A stretch of DNA of 64,000 nucleotides, taken from JARRNE01 sp963824085 (GTDB lineage Bacteria > Pseudomonadota > Gammaproteobacteria > Chromatiales > Chromatiaceae). The translations under genes and the position numbers were made by a program. Shown here piece by piece: positions 44,233 through 54,023 of the stretch. Each line of letters starts with the position of its first letter. The first letter of the stretch is position 1. The stretch lies in contig CAWGNT010000014.1 of NCBI GenBank assembly GCA_963824085.1, positions 248,001 to 312,000 on the forward strand. Reading direction: 5' to 3'. The notes under the pieces were generated by a model, which did not search any database, was not told where the DNA came from, and worked only from the letters and a program-made list of their open reading frames with translations.

Positions 44233-44744
44233 TTCCTTCTACACCGCGCAGAACGCGTCCCCCTCTCTAGTTACAAGGCGCCAAATACCCAGCGCTTTCT
44301 ACGGCAATTTCCGCACCACGGCGAATTACCACAATATTATTAGCGTCTTGTGGCTGGAGCGTTCTTCAGCAACGGTCGTCGGTGTAAAATTTCCTGACAC
44401 CCCACGTGTGTCTCGCCTGTAGGGCGAAGCGCAGGCGTTCGACCGTTCTCTGCTATTCCTCCCCTCACCATCCCACTTCGCCCACGGAAGTCTTTTCAGC
44501 GCAGCGCGAAGGCGTCTCTAGGGGGCCCGACTCGCAGCGGCGACAAGGCTACCGACATCAGGACAAGGACGGCCCTGAACGCGCTGCCTACACCGTCCGG
44601 TGCCCCGCGTGCCGCCCTCGTCTAGCGAGCGCGCTCGAAAATCGGCATGCGAGCACGGCATTCGCCGCCTTCGTAGACCGTGGTCATGAACTGCAAACCG
44701 TAAGGCGGTCTAAAATTAAGGACGAACTACGAGGGATCTTTACC
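44233..44744. other. Intergenic region, no supported gene
   Basis: The first 170 bases are comparatively AT-rich (CACAATATTATTAGCG) and probably hold the promoter of the leftward lipoprotein. The rest has open frames without recognisable content and leads into the small membrane gene at 44745, which is preceded by GAGGGA. Confidence 0.45.
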
Positions 44745-44996
44745 ATGAAGCTGTGCCCCGAATGCAGTAACTCACCGTGGCCGTTTGTCATGGTGGCGTT
44801 TATCTCCGCCTTTGTCGCTTTCCTGACTTGGCTCACACTCTCGTTATCCGAGCTCGGGATGACGGAGCGCCTTGTGGGTAGCGGCGCCGTTTTTGTTGCG
44901 GTGGCAAGCACCCTCGCACACTATGTGGTCAGCTGTCTGAAACGGCACTGCCGCCACGGCAAGGAGTCCGGGCAACCCCACGGCGCCACGCACTGA
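44745..44996 (+). CDS. Small membrane protein with N-terminal Cys pair
   Basis: An 83-residue protein: MKLCPECSNSPWPFVMVAFI begins with a CxxC pair, then two predicted membrane helices (FISAFVAFLTWLTLSLS, VGSGAVFVAVASTLAHYVV) and a Cys/His-rich basic tail (CLKRHCRHGKESGQ). The CPEC and C...HCRH residues could bind metal. I do not recognise the family. The start with GAGGGATCTTTACC upstream is acceptable. The open frame extends to 44406, but the earlier part is low-quality sequence. Confidence 0.6.
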   Translation: MKLCPECSNSPWPFVMVAFISAFVAFLTWLTLSLSELGMTERLVGSGAVFVAVASTLAHYVVSCLKRHCRHGKESGQPHGATH

Positions 44997-45114
44997 GCAC
45001 CTTGAGCGAGCGGAGGGGGGACCCATCTGCGTTTGCTCAAGCGTTGCGGGTGATTTCTCACCAGAACGCGATGGAGCGAATCCCAGCGCGAATGAGACTC
45101 GACCCCGACATGGG

Positions 45115-45792
45115 TCAGCGAGGCGCTGTTACCTGGTCCCTCAGGTAGACCGGGAGGGCGCGCTCTGCCGTGACGACGCGGCCCGCGGCGGCTTCAGCCG
45201 CTGCCAGCGTGGCGACGTCCTGCGCCTCGCAGATCGCAGTCGGTTCCGCGCCGGACAGGTGCGGCCCCAACCGGCGGCGCAGCACCTCACCATGGACTGC
45301 CCACCCACTGCCCACACCATGCCAGGCGTCGCCGGCAGGCAGCACGACATCCTCCGGGGTACCCACTTGGTCCTCGGCCACCGCCTGCATCAGACCGGCA
45401 TCGTCTAGCACATAGCATCCCCAGTACAGCTCACCCATCCGCGCATCGAAGGCCGGAAGACAGCGATTGTGGCCCGCCGCGCGATGGTGCCCTTGGGCCA
45501 AGGCAGCGAGGGTGGAGACCGGGACCACCGGCAGATCGGCACCGAAAGCGGCACCCTGGACCACGGCCGTCGCAATCCGCACGCCCGTGAACGAGCCAGG
45601 CCCGCGCCCGAACGCAAGTGCGTCCAGCTCGCGGAGCCTGATGTGCGCCTCTGCCAACAGGTCGTCCATCATCCCAAGGATCAGCTCGCCGTGGCGGCGC
45701 GCTTGCCGTGACAGGCGCTGCCGCACCTCACTGTCCAGCAGCAAGGCGGCGGAGCAGGCTTCGCCGGAGGTGTCGATGGCTAAGAGTTTCAT
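45115..45792 (-). CDS. tsaB: tRNA threonylcarbamoyladenosine protein TsaB
   Basis: TsaB pairs with TsaD in making the t6A modification of ANN-decoding tRNAs. The 225-residue protein shows MKLLAIDTSGEACSAALLL, RHGELILGMMDDLLAEA, LAFGRGPGSFTGVRIATAVV and FDARMGELYWGCY. The ATG at 45792 overlaps the stop of the helicase gene (ATGA), so the upstream extension of the frame to 45948 is not used. Confidence 0.95.
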   Translation of the reverse strand: MKLLAIDTSGEACSAALLLDSEVRQRLSRQARRHGELILGMMDDLLAEAHIRLRELDALAFGRGPGSFTGVRIATAVVQGAAFGADLPVVPVSTLAALAQGHHRAAGHNRCLPAFDARMGELYWGCYVLDDAGLMQAVAEDQVGTPEDVVLPAGDAWHGVGSGWAVHGEVLRRRLGPHLSGAEPTAICEAQDVATLAAAEAAAGRVVTAERALPVYLRDQVTAPR

Positions 45793-47741
45793 GCTGATTT
45801 GCTCGCGGAAGCATCCTCTTGGCCAGCCGCCGTCACCGGCGCTGAAAAGAAGCGCTCCACGTCCTCGAGCTCCCGGGTCCGCGCCATGGGCGGAAGGCTG
45901 TCGAGGAAAGCCTTGCCGTACGCGCGGGTGAGCAGGCGGGGGTCGCATACCACCAGGACCCCGCGGTCATGGGCATCGCGGATAAGCCGGCCCGCACCCT
46001 GCTTGAGCGTAATAACGGCCTGGGGCAGCTGGAAATCGCGGAACGGGCTGCCGCCCTGCTGCCGTAGGGCATCGATGCGGGCGGCGAGGACGGGATCGCC
46101 CGGAGAGGCAAACGGAAGCTTGTCGATGATGACGCAGGACAGCGCCTCCCCGCGCACGTCCACGCCCTCCCAAAAGCTCGCCGTGCCAAGCAGCACAGCG
46201 TTGCCTAGGTCCCGGAAGCGCTCCAGCAACTCCGCCCGCGGTGCACTGCCCTGCACCAGCATGGGGTAGTCGATACGCGACTCCAGATAGACCGCGGCCT
46301 CTTTGAGCGCCCGGTGGCTGGTAAAGAGAACAAAGGCGCGACCGCGACTGTGCGCGATGACTCGGGAAGCGACGGCGACGACCGCGGACACGTAGTCCGG
46401 CGATGACGGGTCCGGCATCGCCCGCGGGACGAAAAGGATAGCCTGGTGCCGATAGTCGAACGGACTGTCCCAACGCTCCGTTCGCGCACCAGCGATGCCC
46501 AGCTGCCGCGAGAAGTGCTCGAAGCTCTCGCCCACAGCCAGCGTGGCAGATGTGAAGATCCAGGCCGCCGGATGCCGCTCCATGTGGGACTGGAAGACGT
46601 CCGCGACGGCCAGAGGGGTCAGATGCAGGCGCACACCCTGACCCTGGGTCTCGAACCAGCGGATGTCCTCTGACTCGCCCTCGTCGGCGAGCACTTGGAG
46701 GCGCTCGGCGAGGTCGATGCTCCTGGCCAGACAGCTGTCGAGCCCCTTCCCGCGCCCTTCTACTACCTCCAGGGCCGCCCGGAGGGCGGCGAGCCGAGCT
46801 CGCAGCTCCTCGAGCGCCGCCGCGGCCGCCGCATCATCGGCCAGCTGGCGCCAGGGGCTGCGCCTTGCACCCTCTCCGAGGCTCAGGCGAAAGTCCTGAG
46901 CCGCGCGGCGCAGACTCCCGGCCCGGTCCGGGAGCTCTGGGGTGTCCCCCGCCTCGCGGTGATACTCGGTCTCCGTGTCCCGCGCGAGGTCCAGGAGCTG
47001 CCGGCCGCTAACGGCGACACCGAAGAAGTTGCTCGCAACCTCCGGCATCTGATGGGCCTCGTCGATCACGAAGCAGTCGGCGCCGGGAAGGATCTCACCG
47101 AAGCCCTCGTCCTTGAGAGACAGGTCCGCGCACAGGAGGTGATGATTGATGATGACAAGCTCCGCCTCCTGGGCGCGGCGCCTTGCCTCCACCAGGTGGC
47201 AGCGACCCCAGTCCGGGCACTCCTGGCCAAGGCAGTTATCGCTGGTCGAGGTCACCGCCGACCAGACCGGGGCGTCATCGGGAAGGGCAAGCTCCGCAAT
47301 GTCGCCGCTGCGGGTGACGGCGGCCCACTCCTGCACAGTATGGAGCTGGCGCCGAAAATCGGGGAAAGTGCTGCGCGCGTCGTGCAGGGCGTTGTCCAGC
47401 CGATGTCGGCACAGATAGTTTGCCCGCCCCTTGAGCAGCGCGGTCCGTACCGGGATGTTCAGCAGATTCCGGATGACCGGGAGGTCTCGGTGGAAGAGCT
47501 GATCCTGGAGATTGCGGGTCCCCGTCGAGGCGAGCACCTTGCGTCCCGAAAGCAGCGCCGGGACGAGGTACGCATAGGTCTTGCCGGTTCCGGTTCCGGC
47601 CTCGCAGATGAGGGTCTTGCCGTCCGCGATCGCTGCGCCGACGGCGTCGGCCATCGCCTGCTGTTGTGGACGGTGACTAAAGCCTGGCAGGCGCTGCGCC
47701 AAGAGTCCGGCAGGACCGAGGATTTCCGCGCTCTGACTCAT
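45789..47741 (-). CDS. yoaA: DinG/YoaA-type iron-sulfur DNA helicase
   Basis: A 650-residue XPD-like superfamily 2 helicase that helps clear replication blocks. It has Walker A EAGTGTGKT, iron-sulfur cysteines in NYLCRHRL and NCLGQECPDWGRC, DEAH box VIDEAHQMPE, and late motifs FTSATLAVG, GTASFWEGVDVRG and QGAGRLIRDAHDRG. The position next to tsaB matches yoaA in Gammaproteobacteria. Start ATG 47741 (MSQSAEILGP). Confidence 0.94.
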   Translation of the reverse strand: MSQSAEILGPAGLLAQRLPGFSHRPQQQAMADAVGAAIADGKTLICEAGTGTGKTYAYLVPALLSGRKVLASTGTRNLQDQLFHRDLPVIRNLLNIPVRTALLKGRANYLCRHRLDNALHDARSTFPDFRRQLHTVQEWAAVTRSGDIAELALPDDAPVWSAVTSTSDNCLGQECPDWGRCHLVEARRRAQEAELVIINHHLLCADLSLKDEGFGEILPGADCFVIDEAHQMPEVASNFFGVAVSGRQLLDLARDTETEYHREAGDTPELPDRAGSLRRAAQDFRLSLGEGARRSPWRQLADDAAAAAALEELRARLAALRAALEVVEGRGKGLDSCLARSIDLAERLQVLADEGESEDIRWFETQGQGVRLHLTPLAVADVFQSHMERHPAAWIFTSATLAVGESFEHFSRQLGIAGARTERWDSPFDYRHQAILFVPRAMPDPSSPDYVSAVVAVASRVIAHSRGRAFVLFTSHRALKEAAVYLESRIDYPMLVQGSAPRAELLERFRDLGNAVLLGTASFWEGVDVRGEALSCVIIDKLPFASPGDPVLAARIDALRQQGGSPFRDFQLPQAVITLKQGAGRLIRDAHDRGVLVVCDPRLLTRAYGKAFLDSLPPMARTRELEDVERFFSAPVTAAGQEDASASKSA

Positions 47742-47795
47742 CCGGGCGTCGGCAGGGTGCTCGGCGCGTCCGCAGCCGTCCCGGCCGCCGACGGG

Positions 47796-48488
47796 CTATC
47801 CGCCGCGCGCCTTCTGCTCCGCTTCGGCGGCACCTGCCGTGTCCCCGGCGGCGCGGCGAGCCGCCGCGATGATGCTCCAATTGTCCCGTTTCAACCCCGG
47901 CTCATCCTTTGCCAGGCTATTTGAGCGCTCTGCCAAGTTACCCGCCTGAGCCTGGTAGCCCTGCTCCAGGCGGACGCGCGCCAGCCGGTTCCACAGATAG
48001 GCTTCCTGAGGTTCGATACGCAGCGCCCGCTCCAGCGTGGCTGCGGCGCCTACATAGTCCCGCGTCTGTCGCTGCTGCTCGGCTTGCCGTGCAAGTGACG
48101 CGGCCGCGGGCGCCAGCGCAGGCTGCTGCGGCGGTGGGGCATAGGCGAGCGTCTGGGATGGTTGCGGCGCCGGTACGCCAGCTTGGCCCTCGCTCGGCGA
48201 GTGCTCCACGCGAAGTGACCCCATGCCTCCGCTCGGGGCACTCCCGGCATGAGCCGGCTGTGCGCCTGACGGTTGGCCGCCCTCGGCAACTACCGCCTCG
48301 GGTCCACGGTAGGCATACACCTCGACGCTCGAGGTCTCCGGTTCCCGCGCGGCCGGTGCGACCGTCGCGGCCCTTGCTCCTCCCCAGGCGCCCCCGGTCT
48401 CAACCGGAGCCGGCGGCTCTGTCCGCGGCTTGCTCGCACACGCGGCCAACCCAACCACCGCCAATCCAACGACGAGGACCCGTTTCAT
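47796..48488 (-). CDS. Lipoprotein with TPR repeat
   Basis: A 230-residue protein. The signal with lipobox (VVGLAVVGLAACAS) is followed by a Pro/Ala/Gly-rich linker (about 20-130) and a C-terminal tetratricopeptide unit (YVGAAATLERALRIEPQEAY, LWNRLARVRLEQG). Its start overlaps the stop of the PBP1b gene by one base, so it is likely co-expressed. A role in regulating cell-wall synthesis is possible by position only. Confidence 0.88.
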   Translation of the reverse strand: MKRVLVVGLAVVGLAACASKPRTEPPAPVETGGAWGGARAATVAPAAREPETSSVEVYAYRGPEAVVAEGGQPSGAQPAHAGSAPSGGMGSLRVEHSPSEGQAGVPAPQPSQTLAYAPPPQQPALAPAAASLARQAEQQRQTRDYVGAAATLERALRIEPQEAYLWNRLARVRLEQGYQAQAGNLAERSNSLAKDEPGLKRDNWSIIAAARRAAGDTAGAAEAEQKARGG

Positions 48489-50917
48489 CAGTTGCCAAAA
48501 AACCCCCGCATAAACTCGCCGAGCTTACTCTGCCAGCTCTTGTCCTGAGCCACCGCCGAACCCTCGCGCACGGCCGGCTTCGCTTGCGCTACCCCGCAGG
48601 TCGACGTCGCCGTCGGAGCGCTCTCGGGGGCGAACGGCACGCTCAGCCCCCGACCGCAGCCCGCGGCCGCCAGAAGTCCGTTGCTCGGATCCACGTCCAC
48701 CTCCTCGACCCCCTCGGGGGTGAAGTCCGGTAGTGGACGATTCTCGATCTTCGCCATGATATCACCCCAGATGCGCAGGGCGCCGCTGGCGCCCGTGAGC
48801 CTGGCGGGCTTGTTGTCGTCGCGCCCCACCCAAACGACAGCCACCTTGTCGCCGCTGAACCCCGCGAACCAGCTGTCCCGCAGCTCATTGGTCGTACCGG
48901 TCTTGCCCGCCACGGTCAGGCCGCGCGGCAGGCGACCCAGGAGGGACCTCGCAGTCCCCTGCTTGACCACCTGCTGCATGGCCCAGGTCGTCAGGTATAC
49001 GGCGGTGGCATCCGCCTCGGGCTGGATCGCGAGGGGATACCGGCTCAACGGCCGCCCGGAGGCGTCGAGCACGTCCCGGATGGCGCGAAGCGGCGCGCGG
49101 AATCCACCGTCGGCGATGGTCTGATAGACCTGCGCGACCTCCACCGGTGTCAGCGACACGGAGCCGAGCAGCATCGACGGGACCGCATCGATCCGCCGCT
49201 CGGCACCGAGGCGCGCGAGCATATCGGCCACATGGTCGACGCCGAGCGACAACCCGAGGTTGACGGTCGCCAAGTTGAAGGACCGCGCCAACGCCAGGTA
49301 GAGCGGGACCGGCCCGTGGGTCCTGCGATCGTAGTTCTCGGGCTGCCAGAGCTTGCCGCTACCTGCGCGGAGGCTGACGGGCGTGTCCGACAGGGTAGTG
49401 ACGAGGTTGTATTGCCTGGGTCGGGACAACGCCGTCAGATAGATCACCGGCTTGATGAGGGAGCCGATGGGCCGCACCGCATCCAGGGCCCGATTGAAGC
49501 CCGCGTAGTCGGGGTTGCGCCCGCCCACCAGCGCCAGAACCTCGCCCTGGGACGACGAGGCAACCACCGCGGCGGACTCGAGTGTTCCGGTCTTGAAGCC
49601 CCGCGATCGATCCAACTCCGGCAGACGCGCGCTCACCGCCTTCTCCGCTGTCGCCTGTACCAGCGGATCCAGCGTCGTGAAGATGCGCAGACCTTCGCTT
49701 CGCAGGTCCTCCTCCTTGTAGTCCCGCTGAAGCTGCCGCCGTACGAGCTGGAGGAAGGCCGGATAGTCGCCTGCCGGGCGTCCGCCCTTGTCGCTCACCC
49801 CGAGCGGGGCCTGCTTGGCCTGCGTCGCTTGTGCCGCCGTCACGACTCCCTGCTGACGCAGGGTATCGATGATGAGGTTGCGTCGCATCTTGGCGCGCTC
49901 GGGATGCCGCCGCGGGTCGTAATAGGAAGGACCTTTGATCAGGCCGACCAGCAGGGCGGTCTCTGGGATCCCCAGCTCGTCGAGGGGGCGATTGAAATAG
50001 AACCGGCTGGCGAGGGCGAATCCGTGAATGGCGCGGTTTCCGTCCTGGCCCAGGAATATCTCGTTGGCATAGGCGTCGAGGATCTCGTCCTTGCTGTAGT
50101 GCCGTTCCAACAGCAAGGCCATGACGGCCTCCTCGGCCTTGCGCTTGAGGGTCCGCGCCTGAGTCAGGTAGAAGTTCTTCACCAGCTGCTGGGTCAGGGT
50201 ACTTCCGCCTTCCACCACGGCGCCGGCCCGCAGGTTGCGCCACATGGCGCGCAGAATCGCAACCGGATCGACCCCGAAATGGTGGTAGAAGTCCCTGTCC
50301 TCCACTGCCAGCAGGGACTTCACCAGCAGGTCGGGAAGGTCCTTGCGGCGCACCAGAATGCGGTCTTCGTTGTCCGTGGGGTAGATATTGGCGATGAGCA
50401 CGGGGTCCAGGCGCACCAAGGTCTGATCGCCACCCCCCGCCGCATTCTTGAGCTGGGTGATCTGCCCATCGGCGAACTGGACGTCTAGGAAGTGTGCCGG
50501 CTCGGCGCCGTCCCAGAACCGGAACGGTCGGGTCCGGACGAGAAAGCGGTTGGCGGCCCGCGCATAGGTACCGGGACGGACGGGTTCCGCGACCTTGCGG
50601 TATTGCAGCCGGTCCAGATCACCCTCCAGCGCCTCCGCCGTCAATGTGCGCCCCGCGTACAGCTCCAACGGGCGGGCATAGACCCGCGCCGGCAGGGCCC
50701 ACCGCTTACCCTCGAACTTGGTCCGAACGGTGCCGTCCAGGTACAGCCCATAGAGCACGGCGGCAAGGCCGCCCATGAGCACCAGGAGAAGGACCCAGCG
50801 CCCGAGAAATTTCCAAACACCACGAGCGGCGCTGCCTTTGCCCGAGGCGCGACTGTTACGTGCGCGACGAGTGCCGCGTCGCGCCCCCGAAGAGGCGGGT
50901 TTCTTGCGTTGAGCCAC
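48488..50917 (-). CDS. mrcB: Bifunctional penicillin-binding protein 1B
   Basis: An 809-residue inner-membrane enzyme that polymerises and cross-links peptidoglycan. One N-terminal membrane helix (FLGRWVLLLVLMGGLAAVLY), a UB2H-like region, the transglycosylase domain (SLLAVEDRDFYHHFGVD, EGGSTLTQQLVKNFYL, IFLGQDGNRAIHGF) and the transpeptidase domain with Ser in RPIGSLIKPVIYL, SFN and KTGTTNELRDSWFAG. The start is GTG at 50917. It heads an operon with the TPR lipoprotein. Confidence 0.95.
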   Translation of the reverse strand: MAQRKKPASSGARRGTRRARNSRASGKGSAARGVWKFLGRWVLLLVLMGGLAAVLYGLYLDGTVRTKFEGKRWALPARVYARPLELYAGRTLTAEALEGDLDRLQYRKVAEPVRPGTYARAANRFLVRTRPFRFWDGAEPAHFLDVQFADGQITQLKNAAGGGDQTLVRLDPVLIANIYPTDNEDRILVRRKDLPDLLVKSLLAVEDRDFYHHFGVDPVAILRAMWRNLRAGAVVEGGSTLTQQLVKNFYLTQARTLKRKAEEAVMALLLERHYSKDEILDAYANEIFLGQDGNRAIHGFALASRFYFNRPLDELGIPETALLVGLIKGPSYYDPRRHPERAKMRRNLIIDTLRQQGVVTAAQATQAKQAPLGVSDKGGRPAGDYPAFLQLVRRQLQRDYKEEDLRSEGLRIFTTLDPLVQATAEKAVSARLPELDRSRGFKTGTLESAAVVASSSQGEVLALVGGRNPDYAGFNRALDAVRPIGSLIKPVIYLTALSRPRQYNLVTTLSDTPVSLRAGSGKLWQPENYDRRTHGPVPLYLALARSFNLATVNLGLSLGVDHVADMLARLGAERRIDAVPSMLLGSVSLTPVEVAQVYQTIADGGFRAPLRAIRDVLDASGRPLSRYPLAIQPEADATAVYLTTWAMQQVVKQGTARSLLGRLPRGLTVAGKTGTTNELRDSWFAGFSGDKVAVVWVGRDDNKPARLTGASGALRIWGDIMAKIENRPLPDFTPEGVEEVDVDPSNGLLAAAGCGRGLSVPFAPESAPTATSTCGVAQAKPAVREGSAVAQDKSWQSKLGEFMRGFFGN

Positions 50918-51145
50918 GATTGATTGCGGAGTTCTAGGTGCGCAGCGGGTCGCCGTACTCGACTAGGCGAAGAGACGACCGCGCGTCGAATTGAGGATGG
51001 TGCTCGTAAGAACGGGTCATAGGCTGTGTATGGTCCCACCTGGGCACGGCACACACAACTCTGCCGGACGTCTTGAGCTCCACATCCGCCTCGCCGCGCA
51101 ACGAGCGCCTGCAGCACAAGACCACCGATCGCACTGGAGTCCGTT

Positions 51146-51946
51146 TCAGGTCTTGATGCCCACTCCTCGCCGCAGCAGCAGCAGACTGTAGCCGACCAGG
51201 ACGACGATGAACCCGGAGATGATGGCAAAGGCGGTGGTCAGCGGGATGTCGCTCTCCCCGAGAATCCCATAGCGAAAGGCGTTGACCATGTAGAGAACCG
51301 GGTTCGCCAGGGATACCTTCTGCCAGATCTCGGGCAGCAGGTGGATCGAGTAGAAGACACCGCCCAGATAGGTGAGAGGGGTCAGCACGAAGGTGGGGAC
51401 GATCGAGATGTCGTCGAAGCTGTTCGCGTAGACGGCATTGATGAAACCGCCGAGCGAGAAGAGCACCGCCGTGAGCGCGAACACAAGAAGACTGATGCCA
51501 TAACTGTGCACCTGAATATCCGTGAAGACTGTCGCCACGAGCGTTACCGCGACGCCCACCACCAGGCCCCTCGCCACCCCGCCGCCCACGAAGCCCGCCA
51601 GGATCACCCAGTTCGGCACCGGGGCGACCAAAAACTCCTCCACGTAGCGCGAGAACTTGCTGCTGTAAAAGGACGAGACCACGTTGGAATAGGCATTGGT
51701 GATCACGGCCATCAAGACCAGTCCCGGCACGATAAAGTCCATGTAGGGAAAGCCGCCCATCGGCCCGATGCGGCCTCCGATGAGGCGGCCGAAGATGACG
51801 AAGTAAAGCGCCGTAGTTATCGCGGAGGGGAGGACGGTCTGGATCCAAATGCGAGAGAAACGCAGGATCTCCTTCACGAGAATGGTGGAAAACGCCACCC
51901 AGTAGCGCTGATAGCGGCCGCGATGAACGGGCGCCTCGCCGTTCAC
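51146..51946 (-). CDS. yadH: ABC-2 type transporter permease (YadH-like)
   Basis: A 266-residue permease with six hydrophobic segments and the ABC-2 region AITTALYFVIFGRLIGGRIG, YMDFIVPGLVLMAVITNAY, YVEEFLVAPVPNW and the YLGGVFYSIHLLPEIWQ segment. The GTG start at 51946 overlaps the ATPase stop (GTGA), so the two are coupled. The substrate is unknown. The pair corresponds to E. coli yadGH. The 230 bases between it and mrcB hold no gene that I can support. Confidence 0.92.
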   Translation of the reverse strand: MNGEAPVHRGRYQRYWVAFSTILVKEILRFSRIWIQTVLPSAITTALYFVIFGRLIGGRIGPMGGFPYMDFIVPGLVLMAVITNAYSNVVSSFYSSKFSRYVEEFLVAPVPNWVILAGFVGGGVARGLVVGVAVTLVATVFTDIQVHSYGISLLVFALTAVLFSLGGFINAVYANSFDDISIVPTFVLTPLTYLGGVFYSIHLLPEIWQKVSLANPVLYMVNAFRYGILGESDIPLTTAFAIISGFIVVLVGYSLLLLRRGVGIKT

Positions 51947-52875
51947 GCCAGGGCATCCCCCTGCCGGCCGTGCTTGACCATGTCGAGAAAGAGCTGCTCC
52001 AGCCGATTCTGCTTGTTACGCAGGCTGATCACCTCGATTCCGTTGCGCGACAGGGCTTCGAACAGACCGTTTATGCTGTGATCGCGGCTGACCTCCACCT
52101 CCAGCGTGCAATCGTCCACGTGCTGCAGCACGAAACCGCCGAGCACCGGCAGCTCCGCGACCCTGCCCTTGAGATTCAGCACGAAGGTCTCAGTGTGCAT
52201 GCGATTGAGCAGGGCACCCATGTCCGCCCACTCCGCGATCTGCCCATGATTGATGATGGCGATGTTGCGGCACAGGCTTTCGGCCTCCTCGAGGTAATGA
52301 GTGGTGAGGATGATGGTCGTCCCCTGACGGTTGAGGTCCCGCAGGAAGGACCACATGGCACGCCGAATCTCGATATCGACCCCGGCGGTCGGCTCGTCCA
52401 AGATCAAGAGCCGCGGCTCGTGAACCAACGCCCGGGCGATCATCAACCGCCGCTTGAGGCCGCCGGAGAGCAGCCGCGTCTGTGTGTGCCGCCGATCCCA
52501 GAGATCGAGCTGCCGAAGATACTTCTCGGCGCGCACCTTCGCCTCACTGCGAGGGATGCCGTAGTAGCCCGCCTGGTTCAATAGCACCTCGACGACGGGC
52601 AGAAAGAGGTTGAAGTTAAACTCTTGGGGGACCAGTCCCAGGCACGACTTGACTCCTTCCGGGTCGCGGTCGAGATCGCGGTCGAAGACGCGAACCTGAC
52701 CGGAGGTCTTCTTGACCAGGGAGGTGACAATACCGATCAAGGTGGACTTTCCGGCCCCGTTGGGTCCCAGCAGGGCAAAAAAGTCCCCCTCCTCGACGCT
52801 CAGGTCGATCCCCTTCAGCGCCTCGAGGCCGTTTCGGTAGACCTTTCTCAGCTCTCTGACGGCAAGGGCAGGCAT
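51943..52875 (-). CDS. yadG: ABC transporter ATP-binding protein (YadG-like)
   Basis: A 310-residue ATPase with Walker A LLGPNGAGKST, Q-loop GLVPQEFNF, signature LLSGGLKRRLMIARAL (LSGG), Walker B LLILDEPTAGVD and H-loop TTHYLEEAE, plus a C-terminal extension. It powers the permease encoded directly downstream. Start ATG 52875 (MPALAVRELRKVYRNG). Confidence 0.95.
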   Translation of the reverse strand: MPALAVRELRKVYRNGLEALKGIDLSVEEGDFFALLGPNGAGKSTLIGIVTSLVKKTSGQVRVFDRDLDRDPEGVKSCLGLVPQEFNFNLFLPVVEVLLNQAGYYGIPRSEAKVRAEKYLRQLDLWDRRHTQTRLLSGGLKRRLMIARALVHEPRLLILDEPTAGVDIEIRRAMWSFLRDLNRQGTTIILTTHYLEEAESLCRNIAIINHGQIAEWADMGALLNRMHTETFVLNLKGRVAELPVLGGFVLQHVDDCTLEVEVSRDHSINGLFEALSRNGIEVISLRNKQNRLEQLFLDMVKHGRQGDALA

Positions 52876-52991
52876 GGAAGGAATTGGGCGGGGTGAGGGC
52901 GAATTGGCATAAAACCACGTAAACTATCCGCCTGCCCCCCCTTTTTCAAGGCCGCGTCCGGGCCACCGGCGGTCATCCCGCGACCAATCCA

Positions 52992-53750
52992 GTGGAATCC
53001 TTGGAGCCCGCAGCCGCCCTATTCGTCCTCGCACTGATTGCCGGCTTGGTGGATTCCATCGCAGGCGGCGGGGGCCTCATCACGGTCCCCGCGCTGCTTT
53101 GGGCCGGCCTGGACCCGGTGTCCGCGCTGGCGACCAACAAGGCGCAGGCGGTCGTCGGGAGCTTCACCGCCACGGCAAACTTCGTCCACAAGGGGACCAT
53201 TGACCTGCGGCGCGCGAGTCTCTCTGTGGTGTGCACCTTTGTCGGTGCTGCCGCCGGCGCACTGCTGGTTCAATATCTGGGCGGCGAGGTCCTGTCGCGG
53301 CTCATCCCCCTCCTCCTCGTCGCTTTCGCCCTGTACTTCATGTTCTCGCCCCGGGTGTCGGACATCGACTCCCACCACCGGATCGGCGAGGCGGCGTTCG
53401 CCCTCGTCGTCGGCACCGGCGTCGGCTTCTATGACGGCTTCTTCGGTCCAGGCACCGGAACCTTCTTTGCCATCGCCTTCGTCGCGTTGCTCGGCTACAA
53501 CCTGAGGCGGGCCACCGCCCACACCAAGCTGCTCAACTTCACCAGCAACCTGGCTGCCCTCCTCTTCTTCCTCGCGGGGGGGCACGTCGTCTGGACCATC
53601 GGGCTCATCATGGGGATCGGCCAACTGCTCGGGGCCTGGGCCGGCTCGCACCTAGTACTCCGGCACGGGACACGCTTGGTCAGACCGGTGCTGGTGGTCG
53701 CCTCCGTGGCCGTCTCCCTCAAGCTGCTTCTCGACGAGCTCGGGATTTAG
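52992..53750 (+). CDS. TSUP-family (TauE/SafE) anion exporter
   Basis: A 252-residue protein with about eight membrane segments: ALIAGLVDSIAGGGGLITVP (the diagnostic GGGGL/I of TauE), ATNKAQAVVGSFTATANFV, GFYDGFFGPGTGTFFAIAFV and TSNLAALLFFLAGGHVVW. The duplicated G-x-GG / DGFFGPGTG motifs are typical. Family members export sulfite, sulfoacetate or related anions. Start is GTG 52992. It diverges from yadGH. Confidence 0.92.
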   Translation: MESLEPAAALFVLALIAGLVDSIAGGGGLITVPALLWAGLDPVSALATNKAQAVVGSFTATANFVHKGTIDLRRASLSVVCTFVGAAAGALLVQYLGGEVLSRLIPLLLVAFALYFMFSPRVSDIDSHHRIGEAAFALVVGTGVGFYDGFFGPGTGTFFAIAFVALLGYNLRRATAHTKLLNFTSNLAALLFFLAGGHVVWTIGLIMGIGQLLGAWAGSHLVLRHGTRLVRPVLVVASVAVSLKLLLDELGI

Positions 53751-54023
53751 GTACAACGGCGGCCATGCGGTTGCCGCAAGGCGCGCTTGCGGGGAGCATC
53801 AAGAGACGCCGACATACCCCGCTGCACATGGCCTGTTGGTTTCTTGACTTGTGAGTCCCGGTTGGGGCGGCGAGGGGTGTCGGCAGCAGGCACGCTTCCG
53901 TAAGGCATACAAGGACGTATGTACCGCGTCCCCCGGCGCCCACAGCCCGGCCCCGGAAAATCGAAGACCCAAGTCACGCGGGTGTATCGTCGTTCCGCTA
54001 GCATTTGGAGGGAGAACAAGCAG